Position numbers and translations under genes: made by a program | Notes under the pieces: generated by a model | Told to the model about the DNA's origin: nothing | Database searches by the model: none | What the model saw: the letters and a program-made list of their open reading frames with translations, nothing else | Origin: Rugalucina vietnamica | Taxonomy: Eukaryota; Mollusca; Bivalvia; Lucinida; Lucinidae | DNA length: 64,000 nt | NCBI GenBank assembly: GCA_964017185.1 | Contig: OZ024876.1 | Span: 18,736,226-18,800,225, forward strand | Reading direction: 5' to 3' | Shown: piece after piece, positions 32,651-45,039 of the stretch | Layout of the letters: each line of letters begins with the position of its first letter | How positions within the stretch are numbered: position 1 is the first letter of the stretch

Positions 32651-33192
32651 CAGTAAGTTATTCGGCGCCCAGGGATCTCCATCGTCGAGCAGCTTACTTA
32701 ATCTGTTGAGTCCTCGTTTTTGATTCATCAGGATGTTTACCATGATTCATTTGTTTGATGATTCTTTGACTAGTTAGAGATTCACCACGAGGACCGATGA
32801 AGAAACTAAATGTTATGAACCACTGCAGAAGCTGAGGGTGAGGTTATGGCTATGCAAATTCGATTTAAGCCCGCCAATAATTTTATATTTATAATTTACT
32901 GTTCGTTCCAAGGCGATACTTCTGTGGTGGTTCTCTCTCTCTCTTGAATGTCTTGGTGTCGAATTTTCGTGCTGTTAGCGCCTTATGTGCGTTTTCAAAT
33001 TTTTAGTTAAGTTTGGGTGGCCGAGTGGCCAACAAATGGTAAAATAGCTGCCCACCCGGCTTACAATATGTTTTCTTAGTATAAGTACCTGATTGTTAAT
33101 TTGGTTGTTTCCCCACCGGGGTTTTTGGAGTGGGAATTTCTCTCTGATTGCACTATTCCTGATCGTTGCATACTTTTACTTTTTTTCTAGGA
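32651..33192 (+). mobile_element. RT element family R, 3'-UTR copy
   Basis: Starts within the UTR at AAGTTATTCGGCGCCCAGGG and runs to the usual 3' terminus (CTCTGATTGCACTATTCCTG, ATCGTTGCATACTTTTAC). It contains a CT microsatellite (32935-32944). Divergence from the 27-kb copy is moderate. Confidence 0.7.
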
Positions 33193-33327
33193 TAATAATG
33201 CATAACTGGAGTCAAGAGTTGTTTAAGAAATGATTTATAAATTATTCAGAGGCGTCTTACATCTCAGATCATTGGGACTCTGTACATACGGAATATGAAT
33301 AACGAAGTATTCCTTTTATAAGAAGGG

Positions 33328-33418
33328 AAGCGCGGTGGTCTATTGGGTATGGTGTAGCACTCCAGAGCGAGAAGTCCTGAGTTCAAAACTGTAGTGTCCG
33401 TTGGCAAGACAACTCATT
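33328..33418 (+). mobile_element. SINE 5' fragment
   Basis: GGGAAGCGCGGTGGTCTATT (box A region) and CCTGAGTTCAAAAC (box B-like), then TTGGCAAGACAACTCATTAA. It is cut off by the adjacent family P element. Confidence 0.55.
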
Positions 33419-33605
33419 AAGAAAACATGTCCGTGAAATGTATACCCCTTAAACCCCACATTAATATAGTAAAACTGGGGTTTACGGGGTATACCTAGTT
33501 TCTTTTTTTTTTTGACACAAAAGATAGATTGTGGGTACGTGTATCCATAATGTATGTTTTGAGCAAAAATTGTAAAACTATCTATGGAAATATTATGCAT
33601 TGGTT
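33419..33605 (+). mobile_element. Family P element, copy 4, hairpin deleted
   Basis: GAAAACATGTCCGTGAAATG and ACCCCTTAAACCCCAC match the left half of the family; ATTGTGGGTACGTG passes directly to TCCATAATGTATGTTTTGAG, so the central palindrome is missing. Confidence 0.6.
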
Positions 33606-34126
33606 TATGGTGTTCATAACTCTTTCATTGAATACATTTTCAGTTTGATTTTTCATTGAAGAATTTATAAACATCAGTGTGAAGTTTTGGTTTTAACGTC
33701 TTGAATAGATTCTTTATTCCAAGATGTCTGGAAATTGATTACCCCGAGCTAGCAATCCTGCCACTGAACGCTTGTGTTTTGTTCATATTCGTCTGAAATT
33801 CCTATTTCTTCATGACCCGAGGTTATACATCAGGAAAACATGTCCACCGTGTCCATTCGAAACGCATGAAAAGAGGTCGTAACGCATGATCGGCGGCATT
33901 TTCACGTATGATTGCGGTAGTTTCCTTCGGATTCGCCTCCATTTTGAGTGAGGGTCAACTTCCACCCCTGTCGTTAAGGTCCCTCCTGCCACTGAGGTCC
34001 CTCCTGCAGCTGAGGTCCCTGCAGTTGCAGGTATAAAGTGAAATATCAAGAGTAGCACATTTGTGCAAAACACGATGTATAAACAGTAGGATATATTGGA
34101 AAATTGAAACTTTGGTGTTGCTTATA
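33606..34126. repeat. Spacer with a family P fragment and an 18-bp tandem repeat
   Basis: 33811-33846 is nearly identical to the first bases of the window (ATGACCCGAGGTTATACATC). GAGGTCCCTCCTGC(C/A) recurs about three times at 18-bp steps near 33976-34030. The minus-strand open frame across it encodes simple GGT-type repeats and is not a recognised protein. Confidence 0.5.
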
Positions 34127-35170
34127 AGCTCACCTGAGCCGAAGGCTCACAACGTGGGCTTATAGGATGCCGTGCTCCGTCGTCCGTCCGTAGTCGTCGG
34201 TCATCCGTCGTTCACAATTTTACCGATCTTGTTCTCTGAAACCGCTTGGCCAACCAAAGCCAAACTTTATGCGGAGCATCTTTATGAAGGGGGGTCGAAA
34301 GTTTATACTAATGGTCCAGTCACATGTCCAAGATGGCCGCCATGTCTATAAATAGCAAAAACTCCAGAATAAGAAGGCCTATGATTTTGAAACTTGACAT
34401 GCTACAAAGTACCGGTATATAAAAATCATGACCATGGGGTGACCTTGAGCTATTTTACGGGAAGGTCAACATAGGTCGCCCATGCATGTAAATGTGGAAA
34501 ATTGTTAAAATGTCATTTGAAGGAAAAAACTTAAAGGAAATTGACAAAAATTAGACCCCAGGTGCTGGTCTGCTCCCACCCCGGGGCAATATACATGTAT
34601 ATTACCATACTATTTAACCAACTTCTTCTCTGAAACCACTTGGCCAATTAAACAAACTTCATGTGGAGCATCCTAAGGAATGGGGAATGAAAGTTTATAT
34701 AAATGGCCCAGGTCACATGACCAATAAATAGAAAAATGGCTATAAATAGGAAAAACCTGTATTTTTTTTTCTTCTCTAGAACCAGAAGGCCTATGATTTC
34801 CAAACATAGCATGATGCATCAGGGAGAGGAACTCTACCAAATTCATATATATATATATATATATAATGACCCTGGGCTGACATTGAGCTATTTTACAGCA
34901 AGTTCGACATAGGTCGTCCATGCATGGAATGGGGAAAATTGTAAAATGTTTTTTGAAGGGAAATTGTTGAAGGAAATGGACAAAGTGACTGAAGATTAAT
35001 AATTCTGAAAATAATTGAACCCCAGGGGCCCCCACCCCGGGCCGATATACATGTAAATTATCATAATATTCAAAGATCTTCACTAGTTTGGCTTGGTAGT
35101 CAAACACGATTTTTTGATATATTATCTCAAGTCTCAGATGAGCGTTTACAGGATCATTGGTCCTTCTAGT
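34127..35170 (+). mobile_element. Mollusc AGCTCACCTGAGC-type repeat, copy 3
   Basis: Starts AGCTCACCTGAGCCGAAGGC and has CCGTCGTCCGTCCGTAGTCG. Two internal units follow, with GAAACCGCTTGGCCAA, CATGTCCAAGATGGCCGCCA and GAAGGCCTATGATTT. It ends CAGATGAGCGTTTACAGGAT and CATTGGTCCTTCTAGT. An AT microsatellite lies at 34843-34864. Confidence 0.75.
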
Positions 35171-36949
35171 TTTAATGACCCTATCAATAGAACACTTTAT
35201 TTGTTACGTCTTCCCTATTCAGGGTTCGGGTCGTCTGTCTGTCTGTCCGTCCGTCCGTCCATCCGCCCGTCAGTGAGTCAAAAATTATGTCCTTTTTGTA
35301 ACTTGAGAACCATTTAAAATTTCTAGATGGAACTTCATAGCATTATTGACCAACATAAAAGGACGTGCAGAACACAAAAAATATAAGTTTACGTTGCATA
35401 TTTTTAGAATTATGACCCTTTGGAAAGTAGTTAACTTTGCATTCTTGTCGTTTATGCTCTGTGACGACTAGACAACCGTTCAAGATATCATGATGAAAAT
35501 TCATAGGTTTATTAATCAACATGTGTGGATTTGTAGAAAACAAGAACCGTAACTTTTATTTAATATCATTCGAGTTATTGCCCTTTGAAATGGGAAATAT
35601 CCAAATTCGCAATTTTCCCATGTCCAGTCGGTAACTTGAAAACGGATTTATAAGAAATCATGATGAAACTTCATATGATTAACCATCGTAAGATGACGTG
35701 TAGAATACGAGGCATTGATACGAGAACAAATCCAAAAACATATTTGTTGGAGTTTTGGTCCTTTGAAAAGCGCAAAAAGCACAATTTGCGTTCTAGTTGT
35801 GTACGCTCTGTTATATAAGAAACGCTTACGATAGCTTAATGAAACTACATGAGCCACTGCATGAGGAAACCAACAATTTGCGTATGCAAAAACAAAGGTG
35901 CGGTAACCTCGAAGCTGATCAGCGCCTTTGTTTTCGCTACACAGTTAGTACAATCCTTCTTCTTCTTAAATCCGAAATTTCAAGCTTCTAGCCTGCTTCT
36001 GTGACTGTACAGGCTGGTTTGTGTCAGACCTGGTCGGAACCCAAATTTCTCACGCACAGGCTCACATATGAATATCAACCAACATAATACTACCATAACA
36101 ACTCAAGAACTGTAATTCTGGGTTGTATCATTTTGGAATTATGACCATTTAACGCCTATGAGATGGAAGAATAGAATTTTGCATAGTCATTTTTGCCCGC
36201 CGTGTAGCTTAAAAAACCCTACAACATATCATCTTGAAACGTTGAAGCATTTGTAGCATCAGACGATGTGCCAAAATTAGGAACTATAAAAAGGTACAAG
36301 TAGGCAATGGTCAGGAAAGGGCGAAATCAGTAAGAAATTCTCACTCCAAAAACCGAAGTGGAAATAACTAAATTCATGACAATTAGATACTTGAACTAAG
36401 AAAACCTATTGTATGTCGATTGAGAAGCTATTTCCCAATAGGCGGCCACTCAGTTATATAAACCTGACTTAAATATAAAAACGCATATACATGTACGTAA
36501 GGTGCAAAGACCACAATTTTCAGCACCAAGACATAACATTAAGAACCACAACAGAAGTATCCCGTTGGCAAGGTCAGTAATATAAAATTACTGGCATATT
36601 TTAGTTATGATCCTTTGGAATGAAAAATCGTAGATTTTGCATTGTAATTGTGACCCTTTGTAAGTTGTCAACCGATAAAGACAGATTCATGAAATAACAG
36701 CATCAGAAAACCTTCAGAACACAAAGGTTGTAACTCTTGATTGCAAGACTCACAGAACACAATAGTTGTAACTCTTGATTGCTTATTTTTGCAGTTATGG
36801 TTAATGGAAGATGGTGGATTTTGTCTGTTCTGTAACGAGTAAGCAAATCAATGTTTTGTGTTGAAACTATTTAACCGACTCGTGTTTTTTATATTTATAC
36901 AGAACACAAACATCGAGAGTATCAAACATGCCTGTACTTTGAAAGTGGG
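35171..36949 (+). repeat. GTCCGTCC tract and ~165-bp repeated units
   Basis: A GTCT/GTCC microsatellite at 35234-35262 is followed by units with ACTTCATA, a segment like CCAACATAAAAGGACGTG, GAACACAAAA and TTATGACCCTTTGGAAA, near 35331, 35499, 35665 and again, more diverged, to 36800. A family R insertion interrupts it at 36283-36597. It is noncoding; the style is the same as other mollusc tandem elements. Confidence 0.55.
36283..36597 (-). mobile_element. RT element family R, short 3'-end copy
   Basis: Minus strand ends CCATTGCCTACTTGTACC and starts near CCAGTAATTTTATATTACTG. It is one of three ~280-315-bp copies (with 40354-40640 and 59934-60216) truncated within about 20 bp of the same 5' position. 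Confidence 0.75.
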
Positions 36950-37044
36950 GTCTCAGATTCCATCCCGAGCTTCTTCAGTCCTTCGGCCGAGGTTCAACTT
37001 AGCTTCTGGTGGGACATTTAGCCCCATAACATTATGTACCTTCC
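36950..37044 (+). mobile_element. SINE type I body fragment
   Basis: CGAGCTTCTTCAGTCCTTCG and GGCCGAGGTTCAAC match the segment after box B of the SINE at 11072; TTCTGGTGGGACATTTAGCC resembles its tail. The tRNA part is missing. Confidence 0.4.
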
Positions 37045-37519
37045 GTCATCTATTCTGACTCCTGCTGATATATCTCAATACATTGTAGTACTACTAACGT
37101 CCCTATCTTCGCCTGCAATCACTCCTGATGGTAAAGCCACAGTTTGTACTACAAACTTTTCTATCATAGCCTGTAATCCCCCCTTCTGTTTGGCCCCCAA
37201 ATTTATATAGAATTACAAATCCCCTTATCATCGCTGTAATCACTTCTACTTATTAGTCTCCAGTGTTTCATAGGATTCAATTTGTACTAGACGGAATATT
37301 TCCATCGGTATTCCGTTAGACCTCTCCATACCGAGAGAGGAGGTCACGAAGTGTGTCGGAGTGCAGGTTAGCCAGCTGATCTAAATTTGTACCTACTATC
37401 GCCTGCTATCACACCCCTAGTATTACAATGTAATACAAATACACTTATATCGTCTTTAATCACTCATACCAATTAATCCAAAGTGTAATAATAGTTATAC
37501 AAACACATCTGTATATTGT

Positions 37520-38394
37520 GCTAGGTACCATATTTATTGTTTTGTAATTATTCTAAATGCATGTGTACTTATGTTTGTTTATATACATTGTTGTTGACGA
37601 TGAGCTATTGTGCTTAAGTCATGCAATTTGTAATTTATTAGTTTATCAAAGTCTCGTCATGGTTAACAACATATTACATATGTGCATAATAAAACAATGC
37701 TAATAAAAATTAACCATGCCATTCTATATAGAATTATAAGAGACTATACATGTTAAAATTTGTTATTTGTAGATCAAATACTGACGTCTGTCTAAAATAT
37801 CGGAGCAGATTTTGGCAGAACATCTTATCACATTCGCATAGTAGCTTCCACTTATCACGGTTTGTAAGAGAATCATATTCAGCATATCCAGACTTGATAA
37901 CACTTTCCACAGTTAGCCTTAGATCGTCATATACTGGACACGACAGCAATACATGTTCTTCAGATTCTATACAATCAGTACAATAAAAACAAGTTCTTTG
38001 TTCTGGTGATAATCTCTCATAGCGTCCCGTTTCAAGCCTCAGTTGCGCAACGCCACACCTAAATTTAGCAAACGTTTGAAGGGTAAAAACATTGTTGCAT
38101 AACATTCTGTGCGGTAAATTTGTTTAAACTGTTTATATGTTCTTAGTTTATTACGACCCGTTCTTGTCTGAGAAATATCTCTGTTAACATCCGTGGACCA
38201 TTTGCTCAAGAATTTATGATGTATCGAGTCTTGCATTGATGCAACCACATATCCTTTATTTACAACGGAAAAATCTACCCCGGAAAATAAATGTTCAATT
38301 TGACTTTCTTTAAACATTTTACGGACCCTAAACACCAATTTCTACAATTATTATTCGAAACTCTGAGAGCCCACTTATAAACCTTCTTATTAAG
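37520..38394 (-). mobile_element. Non-LTR retrotransposon 3' end (RT C-terminus plus UTR)
   Basis: Minus-strand frames 38338-38039 and 38105-37734 together give the C-terminal part of an endonuclease/RT-type protein: TYKQFKQIYRTE, then FAKFRCGVAQLRLETGRYER and CFYCTDCIESEEHVLLSCPV. The CxxC...H...C set resembles the zinc-knuckle-like C-terminus of many animal LINE proteins. The two frames overlap with a frameshift near 38095. About 210 bp of AT-rich 3' UTR follows and ends near AAAACAATAAATA. It sits inside the reverse satellite block. The clade is not determined. Confidence 0.65.
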
Positions 38395-38947
38395 ACGTCC
38401 GTCGTCCATAAACTTTCTGGTCTTTTCTGTTATGTTCTATTGCATGTAATCACTCTTGCTGGTTAGGCTGAAGAAGTATATAGCAATACAAACGTGCCTG
38501 TCATCGCCTGTAATCACCCCTACTAATTACGCACATTGTTATATTTACGAGAAACCCCCTTATAGTCTGTAATCTCTCATGTGAAATAGGCCCAGTTATA
38601 TAAAGTACTACAAACGTCCCTATCATTACCTGTAATCACTCCTGTTAATGAGGTCCCAGTCTTATAATGTAATTCAAATTTCTCTATCATCGGCTGCAAT
38701 CACTTCTGTCGATAAGACCCCATTGCCATAATTTATAGTGTTACATGAATATAGTATTAAAAACTCAATATCATGAACTGTTATTACTCCTGCTGATTAG
38801 GCACCACTAGAAACCCCTCTTTTTTCGCCTCTTTCATCCTGTTGATTACGCCGTAGCGTTATATAGTACTACAAGGTATTTTCGTGACCTTTTGTCATAA
38901 CCGCTGCTGAGAAGCCCCCCCCTGTGTTATATTGTACTACAAAGACC

Positions 38948-39234
38948 CTTGTAGTATGACTTTCTGTTTTTCTTTTGAATTTTTTGTAACATTTAATCCA
39001 ATAGAAGTCAATATCAGAAGAGGCGGGCCCACATATTAATACTAAGCAAAGAGGTGGGATGAAAACCGTACAATAACTTCCTGATAGCGGAAGTTACAGT
39101 ACGGTTCTGCCAATTTTTGTTGTGTCATACTACAAGTTAGTTAAAGACCTCGTAGAAAAAAAATAAGTAAAAACAGCTCGTCTTCCACTCGCTTTATTTT
39201 ACTTATTATTTTCTACTCAGTACTTTAACACTAA
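38948..39234 (+). mobile_element. Structured TIR element S, copy 1
   Basis: Begins CTTGTAGTATGACTTTCTG; the inverse CATACTACAAG lies ~185 bp later, followed by a second hairpin (TTAAAGACCTCGTAGAAAAA facing the TTTTCTACTCAGTACTTTAA end). A third stem inside pairs CCGTAC with GTACGG around CTTCCTGATAGCGGAAG. The same element, reverse-complemented, is at 61028-61308. No coding capacity. Confidence 0.7.
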
Positions 39235-39606
39235 CTTACCATTGCATTTAATTACTCCTGTTAATTAGTCCTTGGTTTTATATAGTACTACAAATCGTCC
39301 CATCGTGACCTGTACCAAATTTATATCACACTACACACCATCCTATCGTCTCCTGCTATCACTACTGCTCATTAGGCCTCAGTGTTATATTGTGATATCA
39401 TTGCCTATAACTACTCCTACAAATGATCGACGGTAATAAGTCTTTCAGGAGAAGAGATTGCATGTGATTTTAACTAAGTTTCGATTACAATATTACATTG
39501 GGGGCCTAATCAGCGGGAGTGATTACAGGCGAGAATAGGGATGTTTAGTACAATATAACACTGGAGCACAATCAGCAGAAGTAAGTCCATGCGAAAAAGT
39601 GATGTT

Positions 39607-39830
39607 TGTAGTACAATTCTGTATATCCTGAATTTTCGCGTGACTTTTCTTTCGCGAATTTTCTATTTCAAAATTATTTGCGATGTTTTGAATTCGCGAA
39701 CAGTAGTCTTTATGGCCTAAATGAATTAATTATTAGTGAGAAACTTGAACTCGCGAGGCATCGAATTAGGAATATTCGCGAAAATTAAGTTCTATAAATT
39801 AAGTAATACGATTACCGGAATTACTTGTCT
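39607..39830. mobile_element. TTCGCG-rich insertion in the satellite
   Basis: The monomer pattern breaks and AATTTTCGCG, TTTCGCGAATTTT, AATTCGCGAAC, CTCGCGAGG and ATTCGCGAAAATT words appear, several in opposing orientation. This fits a decayed miniature inverted-repeat element. Termini were not resolved. Confidence 0.5.
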
Positions 39831-40353
39831 TGCTAATTGAAACTGGGGCCTTATCAGCAGGAGTGATTACATTCAGTTATCTAGGCATTTATGGTACAAC
39901 TAAAGACTGGGGCTAATTCGCAGTAGTAGTCACACGTGATGATAGGGGGTTTTCAGTATGATATAACACTGGGACCTTATCAGCAGGAGCCATTAAATGC
40001 GATGACAGAGACGTTTGTAATACATTATAACTTTGGGGCCTTATCAGCAGCAGTTATGACAGGTCACTATATGGAGGATTGTAATACTTTATAACACTAT
40101 GGCCTAATCAACAGGAGTGATTACAGGTGTTGATAGGTTTTTTTTTCATAAAATATAACACTGGAGCCTTATCAACAGAAATGATTAAAGGCGAAAACAT
40201 TGCATTTTGTAGTACAATATTAATTTGGGGCCTATTCAGCAGGGGTGATTTCCGACGATGATAGGAGCGTTTGAAGTACAATATTACGCTGGGGCCTTAT
40301 CAACATGAGTCATTACAGGCAATGATATTGGTATTTGTATTAAAATATAACAG

Positions 40354-40640
40354 TAAAAAGTTACAAGTAGGCAAAGAAAAGGAAAAGGCGCAATCAGAAA
40401 AAGATTCCCACTCCAAAAACCGAGGTGGGAAAAAAACCAAACTAACAATCAGGTACTTATACCATGAAACATATCGTAAGCCGAATGAGCAGCTATTTTC
40501 CCAATAGGTGGCCACTCAGTTACCTTAACTTAACTAAAAATATGAAAACATACATAAGGCGCCAACAGCACAAAAAATTTTTATTTAAACACCAAGACAT
40601 AAAACAAAAAGAACCACCACAGAAGTATCGACTTGGAACG
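40354..40640 (-). mobile_element. RT element family R, short 3'-end copy in the satellite
   Basis: Almost identical to the UTR end of the 27.3-kb copy, from the T-run terminus (minus strand CTTTGCCTACTTGTAAC) back to TACTGATCGTTCCAAG. About 100 bp of satellite seems to be lost at the junction compared with 42290-42360 and 58680-58760. The high similarity to the 27-kb and 60-kb copies suggests recent insertion. Confidence 0.8.
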
Positions 40641-43600
40641 ATCAGTACAGAGTGATAACAGAGTGATAACAGGCGATGACAGGTACGTTTTCATACTATA
40701 TAACACTGGGACCTTATCAGCAGGAGTGAGTACAGAAGATAATAGAGGCGTTTTTGTGATGTTTGTAGTACAGTAAGGTATTGGGTCCTAATCAGTAGGA
40801 GTGATTACAGGCGATGATAGGGACGCATTTAGTTCAATATTACTTTGGGGCCTTATCAGCAGGATGTGACTTCATGCGTTGAAAGAAGCGTTTGTAAATA
40901 AATATAACACTGTAAGTTTATCAGCAGGACTGATTACATGATATGGGCATTTGTAGTACAATTTAACTCTAGTGCCTAATCAGCAGAAGTGATAACAGGT
41001 CACGAAAGGGAGGTACGTTATACTACTTAACACTAGGACTAATCAACAGGAGTGATTACAGGCGTCGATAGGCACGTTTGTATAACACTATTTCCCTGGG
41101 GCCTTATCAACAGGACTAATTACAGGCAATGATATGGGTATTTGTAGTAATATATTTCACTAGGGCTTAATCAGCAGCATGAGTGATTACAGGCGATGAC
41201 AGGCACGTTCTATTACTAAATAACACTGGAATATTATCAGCAGGAGTGACTGCAGAAGATAATAGAGGCGTTTGTTGTACAAAATATGACAGGGGTATAA
41301 TTTGCAGGAGTAGTTGCATGCGATGAAAGTGACGTTTGTAGTACAATAACGCATTCGGGCCTAATAAGGAAGAGTTTTTACAGGCGATGATAGGGGCGTT
41401 TTTATTACACTATTATTTTGGGGCCTAATCAGCAGGAGTGATTACAGGCGATAAAAGCAACGTTTGTAATAAAATTTTACACCGGGGCCTTATCAACAAG
41501 AGTGATTACAGGCGACGCAATGCATGCTCGTATTGCTATTTAAATTTGCCTCCTTTACAGCAGGAGTGATTATAGACGATGAAAGAGGCGTTAATAGGGA
41601 GTTTTGTTTGACTATATAACACTAGGGGCCTAATCAATCGGAGTGATTACAGGCAATGACAGAGGCGTTAATATGTAGTTTTGTAGAACATTATACATGT
41701 AGCACTAGGAGCCTTATGACCAGTAGTGATTACATGTGATGACAGGTACGCTTGTCCTGCTATATGAAACTGGGGCCTTATCAGCAGGAGTGATTACAGG
41801 CAATTATAGAGGCATTTATAGTACAACTAAAGACTGGGGCTAATTTGCTGTAGTAGTCACACGTGATGATAGGGGGTTTTCAGTATGATATAACACTGGG
41901 ACCTTATCAGCAGGAGCGTTTACATGCGATGACAGGGACGTTTATAATACATTATAACATTGGGGCCTAATCAGCAGCAGTTATGACAGGTGGATTGAAG
42001 TACTATATAACATTATGGCCTAATCAACAGGAGTGATTACAGGTTTGATAGGGGGGGTCATAAAATATAACACTGGGGCCTTATCAACAGTAGTGATGAG
42101 AGGCGAAAATAGTGGATTTTGAAGTACACTATAAATTTGGGGCCTATTCAACAGGGGTGATTTCAGACGATGATAGGAGCGTTTGAAGTACAATATTACA
42201 CTGGGGCCTAATCAACATGAATCATTACGGGCAATGATATCGGTATTTGTAGTAAAATATAACAGTAAAGCCTAATCAGCAGCAGTCATTACAGGTCATC
42301 AGGTTTATTGTACTCCATAACACCAGGGCCTAATCAACAGGAGTGATAACAGGCGATGACAGGTACGTTTTTATACTATATAACACTGGGACCTTATCAG
42401 CAGGAGTGAGTACAGAAGATAATAGAAGCGTTTTTGTGACGTTTGTAGTACAATAAGGTATTGGGGCCTAATCAGTAGGAGTGATAATAGGGACGCATTT
42501 AGTTCAATATTACTTTGGGGCCTTATCAGCAGTATGTGACTTCATGCGTTGTAAGAAGCGTTTGTAAATAAACATAAGACTGCAGATTTATCAGCAGGAC
42601 TGATTACAGGCAATGATATGGGCATTTGTAGTACAATTAAACTCAGCAGGAGTGATAACAGGTCACGAAAGGGAGGTACGCAGTACTACATAACACTAGG
42701 ACTAATCAACAGGAGTGATTACAGGCGTCGATAGGCACGTTTGTATAACACAATTTCACTGGGGCCTTATTATGACAGGGGTATAATTTGCAGGAGTAGT
42801 TACATGCGATGAACGTGACGTTTGAAGTACATTAACGCATTCGGGCCTAATAAGGAGGAGTTTTTACAGGCGATGAAAGGGGCGTTTGTAGTACAATATT
42901 ACATTGGGGCCTAATCAGCATGAGTGATTACAGGCGATGAAAGCAGCGTTTGTAATAAAATTTTACACCGGGGCCTTGTCAACAAGAGTGATTACATGCG
43001 ACTCAAGGCACGCTTGTATTGCTATGTAAAATTGGCGCCTTTACAGCAGGAGTGATTACAGGCGATGAAGGAGGCGTTAATAGGGATATTTTGTTCAACT
43101 ATATAACACTAGGGGCTTAATCAACAGGAGTGATTACAGGCAATGACGGAGGCGTTAATATGTAGTTTTGTAGAACTATATAGCACTAGGTGCCTTATCA
43201 ACAGGAGTGATTACAGGTGACGACAGGTACGCTTGTCTTGCTTTATGAAACTGGGGCTTTATCAGCAGGAGTGATTACAGGCAATTATAGAGGCATTAAT
43301 AGTACAACCAAAGACTGGGGCTAATTCGCAGTAGTAGTCATACGTGATGATAGGGGGTTTTCAGTATGATATAACACTGGGACCTTATCAGCAGGATCGA
43401 TTACATGCGATGACAGGGACGTTTGTAATACATCACATATTTGGGGCCTTATCAGCAGCAGTAATGACAGGTCACTATATGGAGCATTGTAGTACTATAT
43501 AACACTATGGCCTAATCAACAGTAGTGATTACAGGTGTTGATGGGGGCGTTTTCATAAAATATAACACTGGGGCCTTATCAACAGGAATGATTAAAGGCG

Positions 43601-44627
43601 AAGATAGTGGATTTTGTAGTACAATATTAATTTGTGGCTTTATCAGCAGAGGTGATTTCAGGAGCGTTTGAAGTACAACATTACACTGGGGCCTAATCAA
43701 CATGAGTCACTACCTTATCAGCAGGAGTGAGTACAGAAGATAATAGATGCGTTTTCGTTGCACAAAAAGAGGAGGCATCATTTGCAGGAGTAGTTTCATG
43801 CAATGATAGTAACGTTTGTAGTTCAATAAAGTATTGGGGCCTAATCTGTAGAAGTGATTACAGGCGATGATAGGAGCGCTTTTACTTTGGGGCCTAATCA
43901 GCAGGAGTGACTACATGCGTTGAAAGAAGCGTTTTAAATGCAATATAGCACTGCAGATTTATCAACAGGAGTGATTACAGGCAATGATATGGGCATTTGC
44001 AGTACAATTTAATTCTAGTGCCGAATCAGCAGGAGTGATAACAGGTCACGAAAGGGAGGTACGTAGTACTACATAACACTAGGCATAATAAACAGGAGTG
44101 ATAAAAGGAGACGACAGGAATATTTGTATTACTATATGACGCTTGGATCTTATCAGCAGGAGTGATGACAGGCGATAATTGTGGTACAATATAACACAGG
44201 TGCATAATTTCCAGTCATAGTTACAGGCGATGTAGTACATTATAACTTTGGTGCCTTATCGGCAGCAATAATGGCAGGTTACGATAGGGTGGATTGTAGA
44301 TTACATAACAATACGACCTATTCAACAGGAGTGAATACACGCGATGATAGAGCCGTTTTAGTACAATATATCACTAGAGCCTTATCAACAGGAGTGGTTA
44401 AAAGCGAAGATAGTGGATTTTGTAGTACGATATAAATTTAGGGCATAATCAGCAGGGGTGCTTACAGACGACGATAGGAAGGAACGTTTGTACTACAATA
44501 TAACACTTGAGCCTAATCAACAGGAGTGATTACAGGTAATGGTATGGGTATTTGTGGTACTACATAATACTAGTGCTTAATCAAAAGCAGTGATATTTGG
44601 TCACGATTTACAGGCGATGAAAGTAGA

Positions 44628-44757
44628 GTTTGTGGGAGTCTTTTGTGGAAAGTAGAGTGGGAGAGTTTGTGGGAGAGTTTGTGGAAAGTAGAGTGAGAGT
44701 CTTTTTCTGATTGCGCCTTTTCCTGATCTTTGCCTACTTGTACTTTTTTGTATTACA
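44628..44757 (+). mobile_element. Minisatellite plus family R tail
   Basis: GTTTGTGG(G/A), GAGAGTTTGTGG and AAAGTAGAGTG recur (44628-44695) and lead into the family R 3' terminus (TTTTTCTGATTGCGCCTTTT, GATCTTTGCCTACTTGTACT). Only ~60 bp of the retroelement is present. Confidence 0.6.
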
Positions 44758-45039
44758 ATACAGTATAACACTGGGGCCTTATCAACAGGAGTGATTATAG
44801 GCGAGGAAAGGCACGCTTGTATTGTTATATAAAACTTAGGCCTTATCGGCAGGAGTGATTACAGACGATTAAAAGGGCATTTCAAGGCATTTTTGTACAA
44901 CTTTATAACACTAAGGGTCTAGTCAACAGGAGTGATTACCGGCGATGACAGACAGACTATATTCAACTTAGGCCTTATGAGCAGGAGTGATTACGGGCGA
45001 TTAACAAGGCATTTATAGGGATTTTTACAGAACTATATA

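Larger units (their letters stand above)
37045..39425 (-). repeat. 64-bp satellite, reverse-oriented block
   Basis: The satellite appears here on the minus strand: GTAATCACTCCTGCTGATTA and GGCCCCAGTGTTATA are reverse complements of the forward monomer. The block is interrupted by an RT-element remnant (37520-38394) and a TIR element (38948-39234). Monomers are more diverged than in the forward array. Orientation switches at about 39425-39480. Confidence 0.85.

Noticed and set aside
33810-34073. Minus-strand frame with GGT repeats as a cell-surface repeat protein
   Set aside because: The repeats come from an 18-bp DNA tandem repeat and the frame extends into mobile-element fragments.
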